Source of the DNA: Symbiodinium microadriaticum
Lineage: Eukaryota > Sar > Dinophyceae > Suessiales > Symbiodiniaceae
Direction: 5' to 3'
DNA: 64,000 bases
Assembly: GCA_001939145.1 (NCBI GenBank)
Contig: LSRX01001209.1
Coordinates: 5,801-69,800, forward strand
Shown: in pieces, positions 20,101-30,042 of the stretch
Position numbering within the stretch: position 1 is the stretch's first letter
How the letters are laid out: each line of letters opens with the position of its first letter
Notes under the pieces: model-generated
What the model was told of the DNA's origin: nothing
The model's input: the letters and a program-made list of their open reading frames with translations, nothing else
Databases searched by the model: none
Translations under genes and position numbers: made by a program

Positions 20101-20321
20101 CACAACTGCCTCCTATTTGTGTCTGGCTGAGGCCAAGTGAAGGAGGAGAAAGGCATCAATGTGGAGTTGCTTTGCTGAAGGCAGGCTGTTACATGTCCAT
20201 CTGTTGGTGCGTGCAGGTGGGGCCGTCGTGATGGGCTCGGAACCGCAGACGGACACCGAGAAAGACCTCCAGGTGGTTCCTTACGGTGGCTCGTTCTGGC
20301 CCTCGCTTTCTGCTTTCTCAG

Positions 20322-20591
20322 GAGCAGCTGGCGGCCCTGCAGTCCAAGCTGACAGGCATGGAGCGGCTCCAGGTCAAGGACCCTCCAAACCCAGAGCCAG
20401 CCCGGTTCCAGCTGCTTCCGCTTGGCAAGGACAAGTTGGACGACCAACTGAAAGACAATCTTTCTGCCTCGCTAAGCCAAGCGGACAGCGTGCCCCCGAC
20501 AGCTCATGATTTGGTGGACGGGAGTGTTGTGCAGAAGGTTGCAGACTCTGAAGCCTCTGAGGAATTGGCGGCCTCGGCCAGAGACGTGCAG
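20322..20591 (+). CDS. juxtamembrane exon of the large protein
   Basis: A phase-0 exon of exactly 90 codons between the acceptor CTTTCTCAG and the donor GTGCAG|GTACAT. It begins EQLAALQSKLTGMERL (coiled coil), continues through a Pro/Leu linker (KDPPNPEPARFQLLPLGKDK) and ends acidic (VADSEASEELAASARDVQ). It continues in phase 0 to the next exon from 20658, which has APRALAEKSGEEPEVLVATK and a Lys/Gly-rich run (RPKKGKGKGSG). Confidence 0.55.
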
Positions 20592-20657
20592 GTACATGCC
20601 GTGAAGGCGAGTGGTTAGCAGTCAAGTCCACGCTGGATGCTTTTTGCACCTCTCCAG

Positions 20658-20800
20658 GCACCGCGCGCCCTGGCTGAGAAGTCCGGGGAGGAGCCTGAAG
20701 TCCTCGTCGCCACGAAGGAGCAGCAAGCCAGACCGAAGAAGGGGAAGGGCAAGGGATCCGGTGTGCTGCTAGTTGCCGCTGGCCAGCAAGCCGACACCAA
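20658..20800 (+). CDS. Lys/Gly-rich exon before the membrane span
   Basis: Acceptor CACCTCTCCAG. The phase-0 frame reads APRALAEKSGEEPEVLVATK, then EQQARPKKGKGKGSGVLLVA. A donor near GCTGGCCAG (about 20789) or later is likely. It links the coiled-coil region to the transmembrane exon. Confidence 0.45.
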
Positions 20801-20834
20801 GACCTTGCAAAAGCTCATGTGTGCTCCAATGCAG

Positions 20835-20910
20835 CGAGGTTCTTGTCCTGACGGTCCTCATTGGCGCAGTTGCCGGTGCAGTATTTCTGAAGCGCCGGAG
20901 GAAGACCCAG
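20835..20910 (+). CDS. transmembrane exon
   Basis: After CAATGCAG the exon reads EVLVLTVLIGAVAGAVFLKR, then RRKTQ: one hydrophobic span of about 18 residues with small Gly/Ala motifs, followed by a basic stop-transfer run. This fits a type I single-pass protein whose extracellular part is encoded upstream. A signal peptide exon has not been found. Confidence 0.6.
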
Positions 20911-21016
20911 GGGACGCAGGACCTACAACATCGGAAGATATCGCTGCACTGAATTGCATGTTGCACTCCTGTCCGCGACTCCACGACATTCCACGACGGC
21001 TTGATGTGGTCAGGAG

Positions 21017-21304
21017 GCCAAGGCAGAAGAAGCCCAGCCGCTGCTGGAGCAGAAGGAGGCACCTGGAAGTGGAAGCAGTGCGCAGCGGACGCACTGCGAG
21101 CACTGCGACAGTGATCGCTCTGAGGCCAACGGCAACGCAGAGGCCGGTGCCGCAGCCGAGGAGGTGCGGTCTGGGAGCTGCGCATGGCAAGCATTCGCGA
21201 CGACGCTGCGCATCGCTGCGCGAACATTTTTTTGGGGTGGGACTTGCAGAGTCCTGCTGTTGTTCCAGGCGGCAGCTGGCCAGACCGAAAGCCCTGTTGC
21301 CTGA
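21017..21304 (+). CDS. acidic cytosolic tail exon with stop
   Basis: After GTCAGGAG the frame runs 95 codons plus stop (21302-21304). It reads AKAEEAQPLLEQKEAPGSGS, then a Cys/His cluster (HCEHCDSDRSE), an acidic Ala-rich run (NAEAGAAAEEV) and a more hydrophobic end. It most likely encodes the cytosolic C-terminus of the large 9-21 kb protein; the last 20 residues could instead be read-through of an intron. Confidence 0.55.
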   Translation, partial: AKAEEAQPLLEQKEAPGSGSSAQRTHCEHCDSDRSEANGNAEAGAAAEEVRSGSCAWQAFATTLRIAARTFFWGGTCRVLLLFQAAAGQTESPVA

Positions 21305-22600
21305 GGCGCGGAGGGAACCCCTGCTGCCCGGCAGCATTCCGAAGGAAGATATTCGTGAAGTGTACACATCTTCGTGTGTTCATGTGCTGGCAGCGAGCAA
21401 GGTAGTGAACACCAGAAGATGCGATGGATCCTTTGCACTGGCTAAAGGCCAAGTCCTCTTTCGGGCTGCCAGCTTCAAGCGGCGAATGCGCTGGAGGGCA
21501 CGGCCATCCTGTGAACTGCGATGCAGGTCCTTGTGTCCGGTAGCCGCGCCAGTAGATTGGAAACCGCCATGCCGTGCTCTCTCGGGCGCTGGATTGAGTG
21601 AAGCATACCACCGCTCACAGGCACTGGGACTTGCTAGCATGTCCCGGACTGCACTGCCTGGCACAAAAAAGCTCTGCTGCGTTTCTCGGTCGCCAAAGCA
21701 TGTCGAGAGCTTTTGAACATGCCAGCAGGCATGGGAGAGCAGTAGAGCTGTAGCCGAAAAGCAAACTCGCGTGTAGGTGTGGCCCTCCACGCTGCCGGTG
21801 CGCTCTCATGGTCGGAAGAGTTGTGCGAGGCAAAAGGATTTCTCCGTATTGGGGACGCACGTTAATTCCAACAAGACGGAGAAGCGTGTTCCTGTCAGCC
21901 TTCTGGCTGCTTGCAGAGATCGGAAATCTTGTGGCCGCTTAAACATGTCGACGGCTCGAAAGCGGCTTAGAGGTGGGGTGCCTGAGGCTCTTTGGCCTTG
22001 TTCCGCCCTTGCGGCGGCACGAGGCGCGACCGGCCGGGGCTTCCCGCTCTTGCGATGTTCTCGGCTGCGCCTTCTTGGTGCTCTCAGGGCCATGGCCGAG
22101 CTCTCCCGCTGGCAATGGGCACCTCGTCTGTGCTGTTCTGCACCGGCGACAACTGGCTTTGGGGTTTGCGGCCGATTAGGGCTGATGGCGCCTTGTCTTG
22201 TGACTGAGGATGACGCAGGAACGTGGAGAGACTTCGCAGAGCAATACCAGGCAGGACAAGCGAGTCACTCCCGGGATTTTTCGGGCCTTCGAACCAATGC
22301 CTTCGTTTGACTAGTAATTCCCGCACGAAGGCGCAGATGGAAGCGGCATCTCGGCTTCATGGATTGCAAAGGAACAAACAGGATGCACGGGATGAAGTTA
22401 ATTGATAGTGAAGTGGTGACCGCAGAGCCTGTATCGAACGATTAACTTCGGAAGCGCTTCGTGATGTTGCCATAGAATGGTATGGGCTGAGTGATTCAAG
22501 CTTCCCCCTTGGATGGTGGTGTGTTTGGTATTCCTGTCTCAACAGATACCTCAAGCTCTTGTTCCCGGAACGGTTCTTGTTCGTTTGCACAAGGATGCCG
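21305..22600. other. no recognised gene
   Basis: Several ORFs of 60-177 residues are open on both strands, as expected at this GC content, but none has a domain, exon-like boundaries or biased composition that I can support. The frame VLFCTGDNWLWGLRPIRADG near 22130 looks somewhat protein-like but stands alone. Confidence 0.4.
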
Positions 22601-22609
22601 GCATTTCAC

Positions 22610-23381
22610 CTGAAGCTTTGTAAAGATGAGCAAAGCAGTGGAAATAGACAGGAGCAAACTCGCTGGAAAGAGATTAGAGAAATCAACAACGGAGAGTTTC
22701 AGAAAGAGGAGCAAACTAACCAGTCGAAAGTGGCCAGGCAACTTGAGAAAGAAGAGAAACCGCTCGAAAGAGACTCAAGTGATTAGCAAAGAGGAGAACT
22801 TTAGAAAGAGCAGCAAATCAATCAAAGGGACCAGCAAATGAAGATCTGAGAAATCGGTGCAACCGCTTCAAGGAAACGAGGGAAAAGGAATTTGAGAAGC
22901 ATGAGCAAGCTTGTTGAAATGGACCGGCGCATTTGCAAAATGGGAAGACATCGTTCGAAAGGCATCAGTCCATTTGATTGATGGGTGCACGCCACTCGAA
23001 ACAGACTAGGGGATTGGTGCGACGGGAGCAGTGCTCGACATAGAGAATTCGACAAAAGGACATTTTGAAAAGGAGAGACTTGAACAGGTGAGAACAGGTA
23101 GTACTTGAGCTGCTTGAAGAGACGAGTGCACCAGGAGAAAAATGAACCGAAGGAGGAGCAGATGCAAACCGCTTGAAAGAGACTTGATAATTAGGAGAAG
23201 CCTGCTCGAAATCTCGAGACTTTGGCGTGACTTGGGGCAGGGGAGACAGACCTTCGAGAAAGAGACCCGGCCCGTCGCAAGATGCCAGACGACCCGGCAC
23301 AGAGGAGAGTTCCAGAGAGACGAGCCAAGCCAGCTGAAACGGACCAGAAATTTTGAGAAGCAAGAGCAACCTGCTCGAAAG
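22610..23381 (+). repeat. degenerate ~41-bp purine-rich satellite, left block
   Basis: Diverged tandem units have the theme GAGCAAACCGCTCGAAAGAG, then ACTAGAGAATTTGAGAAAGAG. They are recognisable by recurring CTCGAAAGAGAC or variants about every 41 bp. The block runs up to the foldback element and resumes beyond it in the same orientation. Confidence 0.75.
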
Positions 23382-23527
23382 GGGATAGGGGTCAAAAAAA
23401 AACTATTTAAGAGATCAAAAAAAACTATTTCCGGGATCAAAAAAAAACTATTCACAGATCAAAAAAAAACTATTCATTTGCACAAGCCAAACACAAGCAA
23501 AACGCAGCACACAAAGGAACAACAAGC

Positions 23528-23651
23528 AGAAAGACAGAAAGACAGAAAGAAGGAAAGAAAGAAAGAAAGAAAGAAAGAAAAAAAGAAAGAAAGAAAGAGA
23601 GACAGAAAGAAAGAAAGAAAGAAAGAAAGACAGAAAGAAAGAAAGAAGGAC

Positions 23652-23682
<31 letters not shown>

Positions 23683-23741
23683 AAAGAAAGAAAGAAAGAA
23701 AGAAAGAAAGAACGAAATAAAGAAAGAAACAAAGAAAGCAA
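23528..23741 (+). repeat. GAAA/CAGAAA microsatellite
   Basis: About 210 bp of polypurine, mainly AAAGAAAG with GACAG interruptions. Lys/Arg/Glu-only or Phe/Leu/Ser-only ORFs across it on both strands are artefacts. Confidence 0.9.
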
Positions 23742-24022
23742 CAGCCAGAACGAGTTTGGAGTTGTGCAGTAGACATTGCGTGGGCATCTTTCGTGAGCCC
23801 GGTGTCTTGGGCTGTGGGATCTTATATTATATGGTTCCTGTAGGGGTATTGTTCCTTGCAGGGATCTCCGGAGCTGGCTTTTAGTTCAAGATTCATGATT
23901 GCAGGTAGGTCGTGAAGCTAGTGCCGGTGCTTCGCAGCTTGGAAAACGGCTCAGGTCAGATATGAAAGAAGCTGTGCAAATCATGTCAGGCAAGCCAGGC
24001 CTAAGCTCTAGACCCAGACCTA

Positions 24023-24039
24023 CCCTAAACCCTAAACCC
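24023..24039 (+). repeat. short telomere-like CCCTAAA tract
   Basis: CCCTAAACCCTAAACCC, about 2.5 copies of the plant-type telomere heptamer, lies inside the foldback element just before the gap. It is too short to be a telomere. Confidence 0.6.
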
Positions 24040-24101
24040 AACTCAAAACGCTTCAACCCCGACGCCCAAGAACTTCAAATCTTAAGGCCTTATGCCCCTT
24101 A

Positions 24102-24835
24102 NNNNNNNNNNNNNNNNNNNNNNNNNNNNNNNNNNNNNNNNNNNNNNNNNNNNNNNNNNNNNNNNNNNNNNNNNNNNNNNNNNNNNNNNNNNNNNNNNNN
24201 NNNNNNNNNNNNNNNNNNNNNNNNNNNNNNNNNNNNNNNNNNNNNNNNNNNNNNNNNNNNNNNNNNNNNNNNNNNNNNNNNNNNNNNNNNNNNNNNNNNN
24301 NNNNNNNNNNNNNNNNNNNNNNNNNNNNNNNNNNNNNNNNNNNNNNNNNNNNNNNNNNNNNNNNNNNNNNNNNNNNNNNNNNNNNNNNNNNNNNNNNNNN
24401 NNNNNNNNNNNNNNNNNNNNNNNNNNNNNNNNNNNNNNNNNNNNNNNNNNNNNNNNNNNNNNNNNNNNNNNNNNNNNNNNNNNNNNNNNNNNNNNNNNNN
24501 NNNNNNNNNNNNNNNNNNNNNNNNNNNNNNNNNNNNNNNNNNNNNNNNNNNNNNNNNNNNNNNNNNNNNNNNNNNNNNNNNNNNNNNNNNNNNNNNNNNN
24601 NNNNNNNNNNNNNNNNNNNNNNNNNNNNNNNNNNNNNNNNNNNNNNNNNNNNNNNNNNNNNNNNNNNNNNNNNNNNNNNNNNNNNNNNNNNNNNNNNNNN
24701 NNNNNNNNNNNNNNNNNNNNNNNNNNNNNNNNNNNNNNNNNNNNNNNNNNNNNNNNNNNNNNNNNNNNNNNNNNNNNNNNNNNNNNNNNNNNNNNNNNNN
24801 NNNNNNNNNNNNNNNNNNNNNNNNNNNNNNNNNNN
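24102..24835. other. assembly gap (734 N)
   Basis: A run of N within the foldback element. Its real length and content are unknown. Confidence 0.95.
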
Positions 24836-24971
24836 CTGCCATGCTTTTTCAGCACTGTCACTGCCGTAGGAAACAAATAGTTTTTTTTTGATCTGCGAAT
24901 AGTTTTTTTTTGATCCTTGGGGAATAGTTTTTTTTTGATCCCTTAAATAGTTTTTTTTTGATCCCTCACCC

Positions 24972-26010
24972 TTGCTCGAAAGAGACAAGGGCTGCAATCG
25001 AAATGGACTCGGAAAATCTAAAAAATTGGAGCAACCCGCTCGAAAGAGACACGACAATTTTGCTAAGAGGTGCAAGCCGCCTGAGATGAACTAAAAATTT
25101 TAGAAACAGGAGCAGCGCTCGACAGAGACTAGAACGCTTGACAGAGAGGAGCAAACCGCTTGAACGAGTCTAGAGACTTTGAGAAACAAGCGCCCGCCGT
25201 GCGAAAGCAACTAAAGGAATTTGAGAAGAAATACAAAGCTGCACCAGAGAGACTTGAGATTGAGGAAATGGAGCAAACCAATCGAAGGAGACTAACCAAG
25301 ATACAAACAAAGCGGCACCCGCTGGAAAGACACGAAAGAAACGTAGGAAGACGAGCAATCCTCTTGAAATAGACCAGAGATTTGGACAAAGAGAGAAGAG
25401 AGAATGTCTTAGAGAATCTGAGACAAGGAACACTGCACGTGAACAGAGTAGACAAGTTAAACAAAGAGCAGCAACCCGCCCAACAAAGATTACTATGCAG
25501 GAGAATGTCAGGCGTAGAAGATTTTGAGACACAGGAGGAAACTGCACCAACTGGACTAAAGAATTTGTCGGAAAGTCGCAACGTTCCGAAGAGACCCAAA
25601 CACGATTGCAAGGCGCCAGCCGCTCGTGCGAAAGAGACTAGATATGGGAGCAAAGGGAGCGAATAGCCCGAACGAGAGGAGAGAGTTTCAGAGCGAGGGA
25701 CAAGCTGCTCGAAAGAGACCTTGCCGACTTGCAGATTTCAAGAAAGAGGAGGAGCGGGATTTGAAAAGACGGGACAAGCAAGATTCAAGAATCGAGAGCG
25801 GAGCGAACCGGCCAAAAGAGGCAAGATAATCTGCAAATACGAGAGATTCGAGCAAACCAGTTGAACGGGACTAGAACATTTGAGAACGAAGAGAAAACCG
25901 CTCTAATGAGAGCAGAAAACCCGACAGAGGGACTGGGAAATCTGAAGCACAGACAAAAACCGCTGGAAAGAGATAGGCAAGTCAAGAAAGAAGAGAAATC
26001 TTTTAACTGG
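24972..26010 (+). repeat. degenerate ~41-bp satellite, right block
   Basis: The same unit as at 22610-23381, in the same orientation, e.g. GAGCAACCCGCTCGAAAGAG and GAGCAAACCGCTTGAACGAG starts at about 41-bp steps. ORFs in this block (Arg/Glu/Lys-rich on plus, Leu/Ser/Phe-rich on minus) follow from the repeat. Confidence 0.75.
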
Positions 26011-26790
26011 CACACCGTTTCGGTACTCACTTGATTTTTTGGGCACTCCCGGTTGACTCTGCACATGATACGGAGGTTCGAATGGGTTTTGGATCCTGGT
26101 TCTGTCCGAACGAGGATATGTTCCACCCTGTGGGTGTTTCGATTTTAGATGTCGAATGCAACAACGGCCTTAGCTGATGTTGCAGGCGAAACTGAAACCC
26201 ACAGCAGGCTGCCATGTCCGAGTGAAACACGCTCAAGGCAGAGACCTGCAGATCTGTATGAGGGTTCGCCGAAACCCTTAACATCCGTCAAACAGAACTA
26301 CTAGCCTCTGAACCTCACGGGAACCCGAAAACTGATGTTGCTTTCAGCTTCCTCGTCCCTCGCAAAAGGCATTCCAGCGCCGTGAGCGAAGAGCTGGTCT
26401 TAGCTACGGGCATGCCAGGAGCACTGTGGCGTGGAGTTTAGGACGGGCAGCTGAGAAGTAAGAGTAGCTCACGAGGATGACGGGTTCTAGGGGCTGCAGT
26501 GTCGACGCGGTTTCAGCCCGTCTAGGAATCGCGAAACACAAAGCAACTGTCGTAATAGTAGTTTCGGCAGTGGTAGTTTAGTGGCAGCCCTAGTCGTGGT
26601 GGTACTTGCAAAATACTAGGGACCTACTGGAAAACTCTGATAGAATGTGCTAGCACTACTTGTGTCACATTGGCACACAAAGCAGGCTTGAAAGCAACGC
26701 CTCGTGACTACTGATCACCGAGCACTTTTGCGATTAGTGTGAGGAAGACCATTTAAGTGCAGAGCCAGCTGCCTCGGATCAAAACGGTGC
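26011..26790. other. no gene seen
   Basis: Short ORFs only, with no domain, repeat or splice pattern that I can support. Confidence 0.4.
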
Positions 26791-27195
26791 GGCAGAGGTG
26801 TGGAACTTTCCATCCCCCCATTCGGCACGTTTCGCATGGCCAGATCCCCAGAACAGTTGTTGTGACCATGTTTGTAGATCTGTCGAGCCCAAACCACTTG
26901 GCGAAAGCAAGCTCTTGTTCATACGAACAATCCTGAACCATGTTGAGGAACTTCAGAAAATGGTCCAGATCACGGTGCGCGGCAGGAACCCGGGCTACGA
27001 GTCGGACCACCCAGCTCTTCCGTCCAACTTGTCCTTCGAAAGCGGGTGGATTCCAAGGGAAACTCACCACTCGGTGCCCAAATCGCTTTGTTACAGAAGG
27101 GCCGGCTTTTTCCTGTCTGACTTCGCCAAGCCCACTTGGCTGAGGCGAGAAATTCGACGTCAGGTTCGGAAAATAGAACTTGGCCAGTGCCTCAG

Positions 27196-27272
27196 CTGGT
27201 CGCGCACTGCGGTGTGTTGAAAGGTGGAATGTTGGCGTGGATGCACAGGCTACTTTCTCCTCGGCTACGAAG
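27196..27272 (+). CDS. unknown exon
   Basis: Between the acceptor GTGCCTCAG and a strong donor (CGAAG|GTGAGA) the frame reads LVAHCGVLKGGMLAWMHRLL, then SPRLR. The exon is 77 nt, ending in phase 2. Upstream plus frames from 26798 (ESKLLFIRTILNHVEELQKM) may be earlier exons. Function unknown. Confidence 0.4.
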
Positions 27273-27483
27273 GTGAGATCTGCTCGTCGGACTCCTTAGT
27301 GGACCGTATGGAGGACGGACGCATGCCTTCCCAAGTCAAGTCAGGCTGCGAAAGTCTCGGTGAGCTTGCACCTCAGGATCCAGATGTTGTGGACAATCTG
27401 GCGAAGGACGGGCACGGGGGTTGGCTTCGACATGTTTCTCATTTGCCCGTGGGCGTGATGCGCAGTGCTTTCGACTTCGGCAG

Positions 27484-27773
27484 GTATTGCGGAGAATATG
27501 CGACGAGCCGGAGGAGTTTTCCTTCCGCAGCCTGAACTTAGTCGACGACGAGCGGGAGTCTCAGGGAGCAGCCAGCCGATTCGAGTTCGAGGCTCCCTCG
27601 AGTCAGTGCCAGCCAGGTTCAGGGACAACCTGGGAGCCAACGAGGAGGCGCAGCAGTTCCTGGAAGAGCTAGGCGCTGCCGGCTCGTTTCTCAGCTGGGA
27701 ATTGAGCACGACACGAGGAGCAGGCCGGGAGGAAAGGCAGCCGTTTTACAGCAGTGGTCGGACTATGGGCTAG
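27484..27773 (+). CDS. unknown exon with likely frameshift
   Basis: After TTCGGCAG the frame reads VLRRICDEPEEFSFRSLNLV, then DDERESQGAASRFEFEAPSS. Near 27605-27620 protein-like sequence passes to another frame: RFRDNLGANEEAQQFLEELG, then AAGSFLSWEL, with a stop at 27771-27773. A 1-nt indel, an assembly error or a very small splice shift would join them. The two halves look like one acidic, soluble protein of unknown family. Confidence 0.4.
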
Positions 27774-27992
27774 CAGCCCTCACTTCGAGTGAAGCAGAAA
27801 AGGTAGCTAGCTGGCTGCTTCGGGGCTCTTGGCAGGATTCGAGCTGATCGAGGAGGGTCCTCAGCGGTGTCCTCGGCATCTGAACATGAGTGTTGCTGCA
27901 TCGAATTCATTCGGCGCATGCTGGGGGGATGACGCACTGGCCATGAAGGCTTGCTTGAGCACGGTCGAGCAACAATCTGGGTATTGTGACGT

Positions 27993-28259
27993 GTGACAAG
28001 CATCCTGCTGGAGTATGGTGCAGCAATCGACACGGTAGCCCAGAGCGCTGAATATGCAACGTGTGCAATCTTTGTCGCCTTTGCTGACCTGCTAATTAGT
28101 TCCGCGGCTGTCTTGCAAGACGCTTTTGCAGGAGTCCTTGTTTGTGCCCGAACCACTTGTTACACATCTCGAGCCCTGCGCAGTCGTCGTATGCTGAGCC
28201 ACAGGCATCAGTCACTCTCTGGTCACCTGGTCAAGAGGGCCCTCGCATTATGTTCATGA
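27993..28259 (+). CDS. possible membrane segment ORF
   Basis: The frame contains EYGAAIDTVAQSAEYATCAI, then FVAFADLLISSAAVLQDAFA and GVLVC, i.e. one long or two short hydrophobic helices. No good start codon; an acceptor at GTGACAAG is possible. A minus-strand ORF covers the same region, so the assignment is weak. Confidence 0.25.
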   Translation: MTSILLEYGAAIDTVAQSAEYATCAIFVAFADLLISSAAVLQDAFAGVLVCARTTCYTSRALRSRRMLSHRHQSLSGHLVKRALALCS

Positions 28260-28979
28260 TGCGATCAGAACTGTAATGCTTGGGCGTTCCACTTGGTGGA
28301 ATTTCCAGAACCCACGCTTTGTGCGCCCCAAGTGCATGGTGTGAAGCTACTGTAGTAGCGCTTTCGTGCCGCCGCAATCACTACAATCCCTTTTTGTTGG
28401 CTACCTCTGCCCTTGCCCAGGTCGTTTATGGTTTTCATGCAAGAGCAGGTGGGGAATACAATTGCACATTGAAGATCTTTCCCCGTAGTGTGGTACATAC
28501 GGCCTTCTTTTCAGTTCTACGTGCTTGCGTTACCTTCCAAGGACCCGGACGTTCTTGTTTGCTCACAGATGCGATTCTCCAGCTTGGTCCAGGTAAACCT
28601 TGATTACAAGTAGCTTGGCCTTGGGCTTCGATGGTCTTTGATGAATCTGTCAGCCCATGACCTGACGAGAATTGCTTGCTCCGTGGCTGTGCAGGTGGAA
28701 GGCTTGCGAGGAGCCTTGAAAGATGTAGAGGCCACGGAGTTCCAGCGTTGTCGCACGTGGCCGCACGGCCGTCATCTGCTGGCGCCGATTGTGCATGCTA
28801 TCTCGAAAGGCCCGGTTGAAAAAACTCGGTGTCAACCCCGCTGTAGAGAGCAACGCCTGCAACGTGGCCGCTCGAAAGCAAAGATTCGCGTTTCTCCCCG
28901 TCAGTCCCAGGCTCCTAGGTCGCCAGGCATGAGCTGAGATGCGGGAAGTTAGGCTCTGCCTCTGACTTGTGACCTGCTC

Positions 28980-29318
28980 ATGCTCACATCCGAGGCTGCT
29001 GACAGCAACCTTGTCGAGTCCAATGACGTGGTTGAGTGCAACAACGTCGAGTCGAATGACGTTAGCTCTAAAGCTGCCGGGCTGCAACAGATCATTGATG
29101 CAGGGGAATTTTGGGTCTCGCCTGTGTCCTGTTCCCAGGCTGAGCTGGGCTCCGGGAATGTCCCAACGAAGGACACAGAGAGCAGAAGCCAACTGCAGGA
29201 GGCCAGGTGCAAAGATCCTTGGCTGGTTTACCCTTTGCTTGTCGCATCTGAAACGGAGGCAAGCCCAGCTGCTGACCCGAAGAGCTCGGCGCCTCAGTCT
29301 GCCCCCGTTAACCTTTAG
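28980..29318 (+). CDS. acidic unknown ORF
   Basis: 112 residues. It begins with an Asn/Val/Asp/Ser-rich repeat (NLVESNDVVECNNVESNDVS), continues LQQIIDAGEFWVSP and ends Ser/Ala/Pro-rich before a stop at 29316-29318. It looks more protein-like than the Arg-rich overlapping frames on either strand. No family. Confidence 0.3.
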   Translation: MLTSEAADSNLVESNDVVECNNVESNDVSSKAAGLQQIIDAGEFWVSPVSCSQAELGSGNVPTKDTESRSQLQEARCKDPWLVYPLLVASETEASPAADPKSSAPQSAPVNL

Positions 29319-29874
29319 CATTTGCGTGCCACCTGCCCGCGGCCCACACGTTAGCATGTTGATAATACGAATACAAAGTCTTATGCGACTACGACTACGG
29401 CTACGACTATCTACGACGACGAGTGCGACTACGACTATCAACTGCTACGGCTACGACGTTGAACGGCTACAACTAAACTACACTATCAAACCAGGCCAGG
29501 GCGAATCGCCGGCGAGCTGTGAAGTCACAGCAGCCCAACTCTCAGCCGAAGTCACCACGACAGGGAAGTGCTTGGGGTCCAGTGTGATGGTGTTTTGGGT
29601 CCCATACAGTGAAAGATGTTTCAAGTTTTGGATACATTCGCCTGCCTGCACGTTGCCTGCAGATTCTCCCTTCTGGCGATCAGCATTGCCTCAAGTTGCC
29701 GGGGTCTCGTGATGCTGTCTCCCCCGCTGCCGAAAGCCAAAGCATTCGTTTTGCGAGTGGTGCAGCTCAAGAACATGTCGGTGCGCTGTACATGGTCAGG
29801 AGATACTTTTTCTTAGTTCTTGATTCTTGACTCACAGAGTAGTGTTTCTAAATGCTGCTTCCATTGGTCGGCAG

Positions 29875-30042
29875 GGGATTATTTCTGGGAATATGTTCAG
29901 GCCCGGCAACGCGACACTGGAAGACCTCCTGAGAGAGCTCAAGGCCGAGCGCCTGAGTCGAAAAGGGAGGTGTAGTGATGATGGTGGCGGTGGTGGTGGC
30001 GATGTGAATCTCTTTGAAATGCGGGGCAAGTTGTCTCACTAG
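29875..30042 (+). CDS. short unknown C-terminal exon
   Basis: After the acceptor GGTCGGCAG the frame reads GIISGNMFRPGNATLEDLLR, then ELKAERLSRKGRCSDD, a Gly run, and a stop at 30040-30042. A single amphipathic helix followed by a Gly-rich tail. Function unknown. Confidence 0.35.
   Translation, partial: GIISGNMFRPGNATLEDLLRELKAERLSRKGRCSDDGGGGGGDVNLFEMRGKLSH

Larger units (their letters stand above)
23382..24971. mobile_element. foldback-type element with ~98-bp inverted terminal repeats
   Basis: The left end (23382-23480) and right end (24874-24971) are inverted copies. Each contains four subrepeats of the form GATCAAAAAAAAACTATT, and the outermost bases are GGGATAGGGGTC on the left versus GGGTGAGGGATC on the right (reverse complement). 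Between them lie a GAAA microsatellite, a telomere-like CCCTAAA tract and a 734-base gap. The element sits inside the 41-bp satellite. The flanks TGCTCGAAAG (23372-23381 and 24973-24982) could be a 10-bp target duplication or just satellite sequence in register. No transposase is visible; coding capacity could lie in the gap. Confidence 0.7.

Noticed and set aside
23448..23787. Phe/Leu/Ser-rich minus-strand ORFs and a Lys/Arg/Glu-rich plus ORF
   Set aside because: Direct translations of the GAAA microsatellite.
24053..25075. Long ORFs of 247-340 residues across the 24.1-24.8 kb gap on both strands
   Set aside because: They consist almost wholly of undetermined residues from the N run.
28650..29441. 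A 263-residue minus-strand ORF
   Set aside because: Arg/Ser/Leu-rich; its N-terminal part reads the CTACGACTACGG repeat, and the acidic plus frame is more protein-like.
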